Below are positions 46,458-57,437 of a stretch of 64,000 bases of DNA, piece by piece. Origin of the DNA: Candidatus Accumulibacter similis (lineage in GTDB: Bacteria > Pseudomonadota > Gammaproteobacteria > Burkholderiales > Rhodocyclaceae); assembly GCA_013347225.1 (NCBI GenBank), contig CP054595.1, positions 620,001 through 684,000 on the forward strand, given 5' to 3'. A model generated the notes under the pieces. It saw only the letters and a program-made list of their open reading frames with translations. It did no database searches and had not been told where the DNA came from. Position 1 is the first letter of the stretch, and every line of letters starts with the position of its first letter. Made by a program: the position numbers and the translations under genes.

Positions 46458-47237
46458 TCACGTCGGCAGCGGTTGGCGATAGCCGAGGGCCTGTTCGATC
46501 CTGCTCGCGGTGGCCTTGATCGGCCCCACCCAGTCCGGATCATGGCGCTCGCTCGGTGCCGAGACCGAAAGCCCTGCGGCAAGCTGCCCCTCGTCGTTGC
46601 GGATCGGAGCCGCGATGCAGCGCAGGCCGATCTCCGCCTCCTCATCGTCCGAGGCGAAGCCGTGCCGGCGTATCCAGTCGAGTTCCTTTTCCAGAGCATC
46701 AAGGCGGGTCAGTGAATGCGGCGTCTTTCCGGGCAGGCCGGTGCGCCGGGCATACGCGCGCACATCGGCCGGACTGTCGGCAGCGAGGAACAGTTTGCCG
46801 ACCGAAGTCAGGTGCAGTGGCGCCCGTCCGCCGACGAGATAGACCACGCGCAACAACGAGCGACCGCTCGATGTCCTCTCGACATAGATGATCTCGTCCT
46901 CGTGCCGGACACCGAGATTGACAGCCTCGCCGATCGACTCGTGCAGTTGCTGCATGTAGGGCAGCGCCACCTGTCGGATGCTGATGCGCGACTTGACGAT
47001 GTTGCCTAGCTCGAGGAACCGGATTCCGAGCGTGTAGGTGCCACTCTCGTGTCGCTCGACGAGGGCCGAACCGGTCATTGCTGCCAGGATGCGATGCGCC
47101 GTCGAGGGATGGAGGCCGGTGGTCTGCGCCAGTGCCTTCAGGCTCGCTGGTTCCGGCAGGCTCGCCAGTACTTCGAGCAGCGACATCATCCGCTCGATGA
47201 CCTGGATTGAACCCTTGTCTGCCTGCTGTTCGGCCAT
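46458..47237 (-). CDS. IclR-family transcriptional regulator
   Basis: A 259-residue regulator. The winged-helix DNA-binding domain (about residues 12-70) has 'ASLKALAQTTGLHPSTAHRI'. The C-terminal effector domain has 'YVERTSSGRSLLRVV', 'PLHLTSVGKLFLAA' and 'CIAAPIRNDEGQLAAGLSVS'. IclR regulators often respond to aromatic or organic acids. ATG 47237 begins the domain. No catabolic operon is immediately adjacent, so its target is not clear. Confidence 0.93.
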   Translation of the reverse strand: MAEQQADKGSIQVIERMMSLLEVLASLPEPASLKALAQTTGLHPSTAHRILAAMTGSALVERHESGTYTLGIRFLELGNIVKSRISIRQVALPYMQQLHESIGEAVNLGVRHEDEIIYVERTSSGRSLLRVVYLVGGRAPLHLTSVGKLFLAADSPADVRAYARRTGLPGKTPHSLTRLDALEKELDWIRRHGFASDDEEAEIGLRCIAAPIRNDEGQLAAGLSVSAPSERHDPDWVGPIKATASRIEQALGYRQPLPT

Positions 47238-47443
47238 TGCCTTCCTGTCAAAGCGTCGATCCTGGAGCGGGCGCGCCACCGTCGGTGCACCGCTCCTTGT
47301 GCAACGCAATATCTTACCACTGGCGGCAGCCGCGCGGCTCGTCGGCGGTGTTCCCCATCCACTGGCAGGGCGCAGCCAATGGCCTTCAGCGACGAGTCCA
47401 GGGAACGCTTGATACGCTTCTGACTGTCGGGTAAGGTGCGGTC

Positions 47444-49165
47444 ATGAACCCATCGGATACCACCGCTGACCTCCTGCACAAGCTGGGCAAGGATCTGGTG
47501 CGCAAACGCGCGCTGCTGATCGATCGTTACCCGAATGCGCGCAACACGCTGCGGACGATGCTGTCGACGATCGGCGTCACGACCGTGCATGCCGCGGGCA
47601 CCTCAGCGGAGGTCCTGCGGCAGGTCAGGGCCAACAGTTTCGACATCATTCTCTCCGACTACCAGCTCGAAGACGGACGTGACGGTCAACAGCTGCTGGA
47701 CGAGTTGCGGCAACAGCACCTGGTGCGTCTGGCCACCGTCTTCATCATCGTCACCAGCGAGCGCACCTACCACAACGTCGTTTCGGTGGCTGAACTCGCT
47801 CCTGACGATTACCTGATCAAGCCTTTTACGGCTGACGACCTACGCGGACGGTTGCTGCGCGCCGTCGACAAGAAACAGTTTCTTGCCGCCGTTTTCGATC
47901 ATCTGGACAACGGGGCCTACGCGCAGGCCCTGTTGGCCTGTGATCGTCTCCTGGGACAGGACAGCGGTTACCTCATGGACCTGCTGCGTTGCAAGGGAGA
48001 GATTCTGAACGTGCTCGGACGTTCTGCCGAAGCGCAGGCGGTATACCAGCAGGTGCTTGCGCAACGCGTGCTGCCTTGGGCGAGAATGGGCCTGGCCGTC
48101 GCCTGTCGCAATCAGCAGCAGTTTGCCGAGGCCGAGAGTCTGGGACATTCGCTGGTCGAGGATTTCCCGGAGTTCACCGCCGCCTATGATTTCCTCGCCG
48201 AGGTCCGCGAAGAAATGGGCAAGCTGGCGGAAGCCCAGTCGGTGTTGCTGCAGGCTGCAGCGAAGTCGCCGAACAACGCGGCGCGACAGCGGCTGGTGGG
48301 TGACCTGGCGGTGCGCAACAATGACTTGCAGACGGCGGAGAAAGCCTACGGCAAGGTGCTGGATCGTCGGCGTGGTTCTACCCTGAGCAATGTCGACGAC
48401 TATACGAACCTCTCGCGGGTTCTGCTCGACAGGGGCCAGACCGACGGTGCGCACAAGATCACCGCACAACTGCGGCGCGATTGGCGGGGCAGCAAGCAGG
48501 GCGAACTGGCGGCACTGGTCATGGAGACTCTCTGCGCCAGCCAGGAAGGCAACGCGGTCAAGGCCCGCGAGATCGTTGAGCAGGCCCTCCAATTGGGCAA
48601 GTCGCTGCAGGAGGCTGGCAAAGGCTCGCTGCTGTCGCAGGCGCTGACTCTCGACTTGGCACAGGCATGCCTTGCCACCGGCAAGGACGAGGAGGCGCGG
48701 GAGATCTTCCGCCAAGTGGCTGCCGAAAATCATGAAGACCGCAGCATGATCGCCAAGGTGCAGAGCATCTACACCAAGGCGGGCAAGGAAGGGGACGGGC
48801 AGGCGCTGCTGGCTGAAGTCGGCAAGGCGATCGTCGAACTGAACAATCGCGGCGTTCTGGCCGCGCGCAATGGCGACGTCGAAGGTTCGGTGAAATTGCT
48901 GATCGAGGCTGCGGAACGGGTACCCAATCTGCAGTTCCTGGTCAACGCGACGAAGGCGATATTCACCCTTCTCGACCAGAAGGGCTGGGACGCCGATCTT
49001 GCGCGGCGTGGCCTGCGTTACCTGCAACTGGCGCAAGCGAAGGACATGCGCAACGTGCGGGTGATTTCGGCACGCGAACTTTACCAGCGTGTGGCGCGCA
49101 AGTACGGCGTAGCGCTGGTGCCCACAGCCGGTGCTTCCGCTGCCGGAGGGCGACCAGTGCGGTAG
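47444..49165 (+). CDS. Response-regulator receiver plus TPR protein
   Basis: A 573-residue protein. The N-terminal receiver domain (about residues 20-145) has Asp27, phospho-acceptor Asp72 in 'ILSDYQL' and Lys in 'DYLIKPF'. Tetratricopeptide repeats follow (about 150-540). There is no DNA-binding or cyclase output, so it should act by protein-protein contacts. Similar REC-TPR proteins occur in Rhodocyclales. It is divergent from the iclR gene; no histidine kinase is next to it, so its partner is encoded elsewhere. AAGGTG precedes the ATG. Confidence 0.85.
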   Translation: MNPSDTTADLLHKLGKDLVRKRALLIDRYPNARNTLRTMLSTIGVTTVHAAGTSAEVLRQVRANSFDIILSDYQLEDGRDGQQLLDELRQQHLVRLATVFIIVTSERTYHNVVSVAELAPDDYLIKPFTADDLRGRLLRAVDKKQFLAAVFDHLDNGAYAQALLACDRLLGQDSGYLMDLLRCKGEILNVLGRSAEAQAVYQQVLAQRVLPWARMGLAVACRNQQQFAEAESLGHSLVEDFPEFTAAYDFLAEVREEMGKLAEAQSVLLQAAAKSPNNAARQRLVGDLAVRNNDLQTAEKAYGKVLDRRRGSTLSNVDDYTNLSRVLLDRGQTDGAHKITAQLRRDWRGSKQGELAALVMETLCASQEGNAVKAREIVEQALQLGKSLQEAGKGSLLSQALTLDLAQACLATGKDEEAREIFRQVAAENHEDRSMIAKVQSIYTKAGKEGDGQALLAEVGKAIVELNNRGVLAARNGDVEGSVKLLIEAAERVPNLQFLVNATKAIFTLLDQKGWDADLARRGLRYLQLAQAKDMRNVRVISARELYQRVARKYGVALVPTAGASAAGGRPVR

Positions 49166-49188
49166 GCGAAGTACACTGCCGCCGACCG

Positions 49189-50091
49189 TCAGCAAGGCGC
49201 TTGCGGTCGTCGCAGCAGTTCGTCGAGAAAGGCGCGCGCCGGCAACGACAGGAGCTTCGAACGCCGGTGCATGATCAGCCATGGCTGGCGCAACGGAAAT
49301 CCGCCGACGTCCAGGATGCACACTTCCTGTTGCCCCGGATCCGCGCTCAACGCCTGTCGCGAAAGGACCGCCAGCCCGGCGCCACTGGCTACCAGCTCGC
49401 GAATGGCCTCGTTGCTGCTGACGGTCAGTTTGATGTCCAGCTGGATTCCGGTCTTTGCCAGGTGGTTGTCGATTGTCCGTCGCGAACCCGAGCCCGTTTC
49501 GCGGAGGATGAAGCGCTCCCCACGAAGTTCGGCCAGATCGACGCGTCGCTGCACCGCCCAATGCCCGAGCGGCGCGATGACCACGAGTTCGTTGTCGATC
49601 AGGGGATGGCTTTCCACCTGCAGGTCTTCCGGCGGATAGAGAAGGACATAGAGGTCATCCTGATCGGCCCGCATGCGGGCGACGATGTGCTCGCGATCGG
49701 CGACCTCGAGCGCGACATGCACGTCCGGATGGCGACGACAGAAGTCACCCACCAGCCGCGGCAGGAAGTACTTTGCGGTCGTCACCAGTGCGACTCGCAG
49801 GCGGCCACGCTTGAGGCCCTTCAGATCGGCAATGGTTGCCTCGAAGTTCGTCCAGAGGTCATCCAGCGCGCGCGCCATCTGCAGCGTTTCCTCGCCGGCC
49901 TCGGTCAGTACGAGCGTGCGACCCACCTGCTCGAACAGCGGCAGACCGAGGGTCTCGGCGATCTGTCTCACCTGCAGTGATACCGCCGGCTGCGTCAGAT
50001 GGAGTTCTTCGGCGGCCTTCGAAAAGCTCCGCTGGCGTGCGACGGCGACAAAGCTCTCGAGTTGGCGAAAAGTGATCCGGCGTCGCGACAT
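49189..50091 (-). CDS. LysR-type regulator, CbbR-like
   Basis: A 300-residue LTTR. The N-terminal winged helix has 'FRQLESFVAVARQRSFSKAA' and 'LTQPAVSLQVRQIAETLG', and the LysR substrate domain includes 'GERFILRETGSGSRRTIDNH'. This profile is close to CbbR, regulator of Calvin-cycle genes, but no RuBisCO or other cbb gene is in the window, so the name is not assigned. It is divergent from the TerB-like gene across an AT-rich 128-base gap (50092-50219) that should hold its operator. Confidence 0.88.
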   Translation of the reverse strand: MSRRRITFRQLESFVAVARQRSFSKAAEELHLTQPAVSLQVRQIAETLGLPLFEQVGRTLVLTEAGEETLQMARALDDLWTNFEATIADLKGLKRGRLRVALVTTAKYFLPRLVGDFCRRHPDVHVALEVADREHIVARMRADQDDLYVLLYPPEDLQVESHPLIDNELVVIAPLGHWAVQRRVDLAELRGERFILRETGSGSRRTIDNHLAKTGIQLDIKLTVSSNEAIRELVASGAGLAVLSRQALSADPGQQEVCILDVGGFPLRQPWLIMHRRSKLLSLPARAFLDELLRRPQAPC

Positions 50092-50219
50092 GTATAAGTC
50101 AAGACAAATGACCTTGCCAATTATATCTTATTGGACTTTATGGATCCCAGAACCCATAGTTGCCCTGTCCGCGGCCTTGCTGCGGATGGACGTCGAACCT
50201 GCCAATCAAGGAGAAGCAA

Positions 50220-50687
50220 ATGCGTCATTACACCACCGACAGCGCTGAAGCCATGTCACGAGTCGTTGCCCTCGCCCTGCTCGCCGATGGTGCGCTTGAC
50301 AACCGGGAGATCGAGTCGCTTGCCAGGCATGGAATCTGTGACCGGCTGTGCATCTCCCCGGACACCCTCGATCGGGTGATCCACGAGTTCTGCAACGACC
50401 TGCTGCAGTGCGCGCGCGCGCCGAACGTCGGCCAGATCGAGCTCGACCGTGATCTGGTCGACCAACTGCTCGACGACATCCGTTCGCCGGACCTGCAGCA
50501 GCAGGCTCTGGGCGCGATCGTCGATATCACCAACGCCGACGGCTGTCTTACCGGCGCCGAGGCAATCGTCATCTCCGAAGCGATGAGTCTCTGGGGTCTG
50601 GAACTGCAGCGCGTGGCCCGAACGCAGGTGCGTCCCGCGCAGCAGTCGTCACCGCGGTTGCAGATCGATCAGACCTGGCTGTCCTGA
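50220..50687 (+). CDS. Small TerB-like helical protein
   Basis: A 155-residue protein: 'EAMSRVVALALLADGALDNR', then 'LDDIRSPDLQQQALGAIVDI' and 'DGCLTGAEAIVISEAMSLWG' give the pair of helical units with acidic loops typical of TerB/DjlA-like domains. Function is unknown. AAGGAG 7 bases before ATG 50220 fixes the start. It is divergently paired with the CbbR-like regulator and may be its target. Confidence 0.75.
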   Translation: MRHYTTDSAEAMSRVVALALLADGALDNREIESLARHGICDRLCISPDTLDRVIHEFCNDLLQCARAPNVGQIELDRDLVDQLLDDIRSPDLQQQALGAIVDITNADGCLTGAEAIVISEAMSLWGLELQRVARTQVRPAQQSSPRLQIDQTWLS

Positions 50688-50744
50688 AGTCGTGACGAAC
50701 CGTCGGCCATGTGCGCGACGAGTCTGCCGAGCGGCAGCGAGCGC

Positions 50745-51499
<755 letters not shown>

Positions 51500-51503
<4 letters not shown>

Positions 51504-53272
51504 TCGACCCCCCCGAGGTAGGCTTCGACCACCGCCGGGTTGCGCTGGATCTCTTCCGGCAAGCCTGCTGCCAGCTTGCGGCCGAACTCCATGACCACCA
51601 CCCGGTCGGCCAGACCCATGACGAATTCCATGTCGTGCTCGACCAGCAGGATGCCCATCCCTTCCGCGCGCAGTCGTCGCAGCAATTCAGCAAGAGCCTG
51701 TTTCTCGGTGTAGCGCAGACCGGCCGCCGGTTCGTCGAGAAGCAACAGACAAGGGTCGGCAGCCAGCGCCCGGGCAATCTCGACCAGCCGCTGCCGGCCG
51801 AGAGGCAGGTTTCCGGCAGGCTCGTACATCTGGTCGCGCAGACCACAGCGCTCGATCTGCATTGCCGCCTCGTGCAGCAGACGCGCATCCTCGTCGCGGT
51901 CGGTACGGCAGGCTGCGGCAACGAAACCCTTGCGCCCACGCAGATGGGCCCCGATGGCGACATTCTCGATGACGCTCATCGCGGGCAGCAGACGCACATG
52001 CTGAAAGGTGCGGCTCATTCCCAGGCGGGCAATCCGGCGTGCCGGCAGCGACTCGACACGCTGGCCACGAAAGCTGACGCGACCCGAGCTCAGCGGGTCG
52101 ACGCCGGAGATGCCGTTGAACATCGTGCTCTTGCCGGCGCCGTTGGGACCGATAAGGGCCATGATCTCACCGGCGCGAACCCGGAAACTCACGCGGTCAT
52201 TGGCCACCAGGCCGCCAAAGCACTTGCTCGCATCGGTGACCTCGAGGAGTACGGAGCCAGGCTCGGGAAGCGGCCGTTTCGCCAGGTGCGGCACGCCTTC
52301 AGCGCGCGCGCGCCGCACCTCCTGCGGCCAGAAGCGTTGCAGCATCGGCCACACACCGTCGCGCGCCCGGTGCAGGACGACGATCATCAGCAGACCGAAA
52401 ACGATCATCTCGAAGTTGCCGCTTTCGCCCAGCAGGCGGGGCAGCCAGTCCTGCAGCCATTGCTTGAGGACGGTGATCAGACCGGCGCCGAGAATCGCTC
52501 CCCAGACGTGCGAGACGCCGCCAACGACGGCCATGAACAGGTACTCGATCCCCTGCGTGAGAGAAAAAGGGGTGGGGTTCACGAAGCGCTGCAGGTGGGC
52601 ATACAGCCATCCCGAGATGGAGGCATAGAGGGCGGCGACAGCGAAGACGACGATCTTTGAACGGGGTGTGTTGACGCCCATGGCCTCGGCCATCACCGAG
52701 CCGCCCTTGAGTGCACGTATTGCCCTGCCCTCGCGTGAGTCGAGCAGGTTGCGCGTGGCCAGGATCAGCCCGAGCAGGATGGCCCAGATCAGGTAGAAGA
52801 AGTCGCGGCCGGACCTGAGTTCGACGTCGAGAATGTGCAGCGGCGGCACGCCGGAAATGCCGGTGTGACCGCCGAGCGCCTCCAGGTTGCCGAACAGGTA
52901 GTACAGGCTGATGCCCCAGGCGATGGTGCCCAGGGGCAGGAAGTGGCCGGACAGTCGCAGGGTCACGAGTCCCAGAGACAGGGCGACGATCGCCGTCACC
53001 AGCAGGCCGGCAGGCAGCGTCAGCCAGGGCGAAACACCGTGCGCCGTCGTCAGGTAGGCGGATGTATAGGCGCCGAGGCCGGCAAAGGCCGCCTGTCCGA
53101 AGGACGTGAGGCCGCCGACGCCGGTCAGCATCACCAGCCCGAGGGTGACGATGGCGTAAAGGCCGATGTAGTTCAGCAGCGTGACATGGAACTCGGGCAA
53201 CAGGGCAGGTGCCGCCAGCAGGGCGAGGACGAAAATGAGGAGGAGGATCGTCGAGTGCAGGCTGCGTTTCAT
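51500..53272 (-). CDS. livMG: LivM-LivG fusion: ABC permease and ATPase
   Basis: A 590-residue fusion. Residues 1-310 are a LivM-type permease (helices '[20 protein letters not shown]', EAA-like '[20 protein letters not shown]'). About residues 345-590 are a LivG-type ATPase with Walker A 'GPNGAGKST', '[20 protein letters not shown]' and '[20 protein letters not shown]'. The LivG signature is 'LPLGRQR'. LivM-LivG fusions are recurrent in betaproteobacteria. Its start overlaps the livH stop and its stop overlaps livF. Confidence 0.93.
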
Positions 53273-54312
53273 GCCTCCTCCACATGGCGCGTCTTGAGTG
53301 ACCGCCAGAGCAGCACGGGGATGATCAGCGTGAAGACGATCACCTCCTTGAACGCGCTCGCCCAGAATGATGAGTATGCTTCGAGGAAGCCGACCAGGAC
53401 CGCGCCCGCCGCCGCCAACGGGTAACTCGCAAGCCCGCCGATGATCGCGCCGACGAAGCCCTTGAGGCCGATCAGGAAACCCGAATCGTAGTAGATCGTG
53501 GTGATCGGAGAAATCAGCACGCCGGAGAAGGCGCCGATGGCTCCGGCGAGGGTGAACGAAAGCAGTCCCGCGAGATCCCCCGAGATGCCCATCAGGCGGG
53601 CACCCGTCCGGTTCATCGCCGTCGCCCGCAGGGCCTTGCCGTACAGCGTCCGTTCAAAGAAGAAATAGAGCGCGGCGATCAGCAGGATGCTGGCAACGAT
53701 GACGAGAACCGTCTGGCCATGCAGCACGGCATCGCCGACTTCGAAACTGACATCGGTGAAGGGCGGGGTCCGCGAGCCCTCGGCGCCGAAGAACACGAGC
53801 CCCAGGCCGGTCAGGGTTACATGCACCGCAACCGAAACGATCAGCAATGCCAGCACCGATGCCTCGGCGATCGGCTGGTAAGCCAGGCGGTACAGCATCG
53901 GTGCGAGCGGGACCACCAGCATCAAGGTCAGCAGCACCTGCACCAGCAACGGTAGCCCAGCCGGCGAGACCGCCACCAGGCTGGCGGCCAGGAGCAGCGG
54001 CGCGCCACAATTGAGCAGCAGGATCAGCGGCAAGCGGCGGAAGCGGTGCGCACGGACTGCCGTCGCGCCTTCGACGAGGGCAATCGCGGTCCCCATCGCG
54101 AGCAGCAGCCACACCGTTCCCGGCAGTCTTCCCGCCTGCAGGCTGGCCAGCGTCAGTGCGCCGAAGGCGACGAACTCGCCCTGCGGGATGAAGATCACCC
54201 GCGTCACCGCGAAAACGAGAACCAGCGCCAGCGCCAGCAGGGCGTATATGGCGCCGTTGGTGACGCCATCCTGGCCCAGCAGCAATGCAATCTGCAAATC
54301 CATCAACACCAT
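53269..54312 (-). CDS. livH: Branched-chain amino-acid type ABC permease LivH
   Basis: A 347-residue inner-membrane permease. '[20 protein letters not shown]' and '[13 protein letters not shown]' are typical of LivH, and near the C-terminus '[20 protein letters not shown]' contacts the ATPases. ATG 54312 or 54303 are both possible starts. It is the second gene of the operon, 146 bases after the binding protein. Confidence 0.92.
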   Translation of the reverse strand: MVLMDLQIALLLGQDGVTNGAIYALLALALVLVFAVTRVIFIPQGEFVAFGALTLASLQAGRLPGTVWLLLAMGTAIALVEGATAVRAHRFRRLPLILLLNCGAPLLLAASLVAVSPAGLPLLVQVLLTLMLVVPLAPMLYRLAYQPIAEASVLALLIVSVAVHVTLTGLGLVFFGAEGSRTPPFTDVSFEVGDAVLHGQTVLVIVASILLIAALYFFFERTLYGKALRATAMNRTGARLMGISGDLAGLLSFTLAGAIGAFSGVLISPITTIYYDSGFLIGLKGFVGAIIGGLASYPLAAAGAVLVGFLEAYSSFWASAFKEVIVFTLIIPVLLWRSLKTRHVEEA

Positions 54313-54458
54313 CCAGTCACGGCGTCTGCCGCTGACGACAGCCGTGCGCTACACGCACGCAGGCGGCAAGGCATCACGCCGGGTGCGCGCCGACTGGCGG
54401 TCGCACACCCGAGAAGCGCCAGCAACTGCCGTGGAGCAACTCGCGGTGATCGCCAGCG

Positions 54459-55613
54459 CTATTGCACCAGCTTCCAGGTACCGTTGTCGATCCGGACCAT
54501 CACCCGTGCCCGCTGATCGAAACCGAGATGGTCCTGCGGGCTCATGTTGAACACTCCGTGCGCGCCCGTGAGATTCGTCGTCTTCTCCAGCGCGTGACGC
54601 AGCGCCTGGCGAAACCCGGGGGTTCCCGGCTGCGCCTTCTTCAGTGCTTCCGGCACGGCATTGGCCAGCAGCAGGCTGGCATCCCACGCATGCGCGCCGA
54701 AAGTCGAGGCCGTTCCCTTGCCGTGCATGGCCTCGTACTTCGTCACATAGTCGAGCGCCACCTTCTTGATCGGGTTGCTGTCGGGCAGCTGGGCTGCCAC
54801 CAGAACGGGTCCGGCAGGCAGGAAGGTGCCTTCGCAGTCCTTGCCGCAGACGCGCAGAAAGTCTGCATTGGCGACCCCGTGCGTCTGATACATCAGACCC
54901 TTGTAGCCCTTTTCCTTGAGCGACTTCTGCGGCAGGGCCGCCGGTGTCCCGGCGCCACCCACCAGGACCGCATCCGGCCTGGCGGCAAGGATCTTCAGTA
55001 CCTGCCCCGTCACCGACGTATCGGCGCGATTGAAACGCTCGTTGCCGACGATCTGGATCTTGCGCGCCTCGGCAATCTTCGAGAACTCGTTCCACCAGCC
55101 CTCGCCGTAGGCGTCGGCGAAGCCGATGTAGGCGACCGTCCTGACCTTGTTGTCGAGCATGTGCTGGACGATCGCAGTGGCCATCTGGGCGTCATTCTGC
55201 GGTGTCTTGAAGACCCAGGCGCGCTTGCCGTCCATCGGATCGATGATCCGCGCCCCGGCCGCCATCGAGATCATCGGCGTTTCACCCTCGGCAACGACGT
55301 CGATCATCGCCAGCGAGTTGGGGGTGGTCGTGGAACCGATCACCAGATCAACCCTGTTTTCGGCGAGCAGCTTGCGCGTATTCTTTACCGCCGTCGTGGT
55401 GTCGGAAGCGTCATCGAGAACGATGTAGTTGAGCTTCTGGCCGGCGATGGTCGTCGGCAGCAGTGCGACGGTATTCTTTTCCGGAATCCCGAGCGAAGCA
55501 GCAGGCCCGGTCGCCGACAGCGTCACGCCGACGTTGATTTCGGCCCGTGTGCCGGCAGCGCAAACGATTCCCAGGAACGCCAGCAGACTGGCCTGCAGCA
55601 GCTTGATTCTCAT
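54459..55613 (-). CDS. livK: Periplasmic leucine-type ligand-binding protein LivK-like
   Basis: A 384-residue secreted protein with a signal peptide cleaved near TRAEI. The type 1 periplasmic fold begins 'INVGVTLSATGPAASLGIPE' and includes 'DDASDTTTAVKNTRKLLAEN'. Closely related operons serve amino acids, amides or aromatic acids, so the ligand is left open. A GGGAGGAACC ribosome site precedes ATG 55613. First gene of the livKH-MG-F operon. Confidence 0.92.
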   Translation of the reverse strand: MRIKLLQASLLAFLGIVCAAGTRAEINVGVTLSATGPAASLGIPEKNTVALLPTTIAGQKLNYIVLDDASDTTTAVKNTRKLLAENRVDLVIGSTTTPNSLAMIDVVAEGETPMISMAAGARIIDPMDGKRAWVFKTPQNDAQMATAIVQHMLDNKVRTVAYIGFADAYGEGWWNEFSKIAEARKIQIVGNERFNRADTSVTGQVLKILAARPDAVLVGGAGTPAALPQKSLKEKGYKGLMYQTHGVANADFLRVCGKDCEGTFLPAGPVLVAAQLPDSNPIKKVALDYVTKYEAMHGKGTASTFGAHAWDASLLLANAVPEALKKAQPGTPGFRQALRHALEKTTNLTGAHGVFNMSPQDHLGFDQRARVMVRIDNGTWKLVQ

Positions 55614-55706
55614 GGTTCCTCCCGTGTGGTTGCCCGCATCCCCTGCCGCCAGCGAGCGTGCGCCGGCAAGCGACCATTGTGCGGCCGCGGGCAGCGGGAG
55701 ACAAGT

Positions 55707-56480
55707 CTAACGGAAGGTATCATGGGCAAACTTGAGGATGAAGACGCTGACGACGCAGAGGAAGGCCCTCCTGACAAAGGCGCTGCCGTGCCGCAGCGCG
55801 AGCTGACTACCGACGAACGAGCCGACGACGTTGCAGGCCGCCATCATCATCGCCAGCAAGGGGAGCAGGTGGCCGTGCGGGACGAAGAAGCCCAGCGCCG
55901 CCAGGTTGGTGGCCACGTTGACCACTTTCGCTGCCGCCGACGCGTGCAGGAAATCGAAACCGAAGAAACGGATGAAGAGGAAGATCAGGAAGCTGCCGGT
56001 CCCCGGGCCAAAGAAGCCATCATAGAAGCCGATGGCTCCGCCCAGCAGGAGGGCGTAGGCAAACTCGTGCCGCCCCGTGTGTTGCGGTCGGTGAATGCCA
56101 CCGAAATCGGGGCGCGCGAAGGTGTACCCGGCGGCACCGATCAACATCAGCAGGATCAGCGGCCGCAGCACGGCCGGCGGCAGCCAGGCCACCGCCATGG
56201 CACCGAGGTAGGAGCAGGCGAACGCGGCCGCGGCTGCCGGCAGCGTCGTCCGCCAGGGCATCTCGACGCGGCGGGCATAGCGCCAAGCGGCACTGGTCGT
56301 GCCGAAGATGCTGGAAAACTTGTTTGTCCCGAACAGGGTCGCCGGCAACTCGCGCGGCAGCGCCTGGAACAGCGCGGGGATCTGGATCAGGCCGCCGCCA
56401 CCGACAACGGCATCGATGAAGCCGGCAAGCAGGGCTGCCACTGCCAGACCGCCCAGCAGCACCGGGTCGAGTCCGTACAT
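55707..56480 (-). CDS. TauE/SafE-family (TSUP) membrane permease
   Basis: A 257-residue protein with about seven to eight helices. The signature glycine-rich 'FIDAVVGGGGLIQIPAL' is near residue 24, and the second repeat has 'GFYDGFFGPGTGSFL'. The family exports sulfite or sulfonates or moves other small anions. It lies 6 bases after the Tam-like gene and is probably cotranscribed with it. Confidence 0.91.
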   Translation of the reverse strand: MYGLDPVLLGGLAVAALLAGFIDAVVGGGGLIQIPALFQALPRELPATLFGTNKFSSIFGTTSAAWRYARRVEMPWRTTLPAAAAAFACSYLGAMAVAWLPPAVLRPLILLMLIGAAGYTFARPDFGGIHRPQHTGRHEFAYALLLGGAIGFYDGFFGPGTGSFLIFLFIRFFGFDFLHASAAAKVVNVATNLAALGFFVPHGHLLPLLAMMMAACNVVGSFVGSQLALRHGSAFVRRAFLCVVSVFILKFAHDTFR

Positions 56481-56486
56481 CGTTGT

Positions 56487-57248
56487 TCAGCGCTGGGCGA
56501 CGAAGAACAGGCGCTTGAAGGGAAACAGCGTCGTTCCGTCCGGGCTGCGGCGATAGACGACAGCCAGCCGCTCGCGATAGGCGGCGAGGAAACGCTCGGC
56601 GGCGGCGCCATCGAGCCGTTCCATGAAAGGCAGCAGCGTCGTCCCCTTCATCCATTCAACGATCGGGTCCTCGCCGCTCAGCACGTGCCAATAGGTCGTT
56701 TCCCAAAGCTCCATCTGACGGCAGAGTGGCCGCAGCAGGCGCTCGTAGTCTGTGGGCGGCAGGATGCTGCCCATGCGCACGCTGCCAAGCGCATCGTTCC
56801 AGTGCGGCTCGCCAGCGAGCTGGCGCAGGATCTGGTGCGCCGGTTCGCCAAAGTTGGCCGGCATCTGAACCGCCAGGATCCCGCCCGGGCAGAGTTGCCC
56901 GACAAGCGTGGGCAGCAGTCCGTGGTGATCCGGCAGCCAGTGCAGAACCGCATTCGAGAACAGCAGGTCGGGACTGAAGCCGGCCCGCCAAGTGGCGACG
57001 TCGGCCCGCTGCCAATCGATGTCCGACGGCGTACTGGCGGCGCGCGCGAGCATCGCCGCATCGCTGTCGATGCCGATGATCGCCGCCGCCGGCCAGCGCT
57101 CGGCAAGCAAGCGGGTGACGTTGCCGGCACCGCAGCCGAGATCGACGATGCGCCGCGCCTCCGCCTCGCCCAGCCTGGCGAGAAGATCGAGCGCCGGCCG
57201 CAACCGGGCATCGGCGAACCTGAGGTACTGCCCGGGATTCCAGCTCAT
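56487..57248 (-). CDS. tam: Trans-aconitate 2-methyltransferase-like enzyme
   Basis: A 253-residue SAM methyltransferase. 'MSWNPGQYLRFADARLRPAL' and motif I 'IVDLGCGAGNVTRLLAERWP', then 'FSNAVLHWLPDHHGLLPTLV' and 'AVQMPANFGEPAHQ' closely follow E. coli Tam, which methylates trans-aconitate formed by error from the TCA cycle. ATG 57248 begins the homology. It is divergent from rfbA. Confidence 0.92.
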   Translation of the reverse strand: MSWNPGQYLRFADARLRPALDLLARLGEAEARRIVDLGCGAGNVTRLLAERWPAAAIIGIDSDAAMLARAASTPSDIDWQRADVATWRAGFSPDLLFSNAVLHWLPDHHGLLPTLVGQLCPGGILAVQMPANFGEPAHQILRQLAGEPHWNDALGSVRMGSILPPTDYERLLRPLCRQMELWETTYWHVLSGEDPIVEWMKGTTLLPFMERLDGAAAERFLAAYRERLAVVYRRSPDGTTLFPFKRLFFVAQR

Positions 57249-57437
57249 CTGCCAGCCCATCACCTTCGCCGACCACCGGCGCCGAATGCGAACAGAGCGG
57301 GATGTTACTCCACCTTGCGCGGGGCTGGTCAGCGCTGATGGCGACCGGGGGCGCACGCTTCCTGATCTTTCCAGCGAGCGACCCGGCCGGAAAAGGCCTT
57401 AAACTCACCCTTTCTGTCACCACGAGGGTTGTTCACG

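Noticed and set aside
54462..57338. Plus-strand frame of 958 codons
   Set aside because: It spans the complements of livK, the TSUP permease and the tam-like gene, all of which have clear families; no domain is seen in the long frame.
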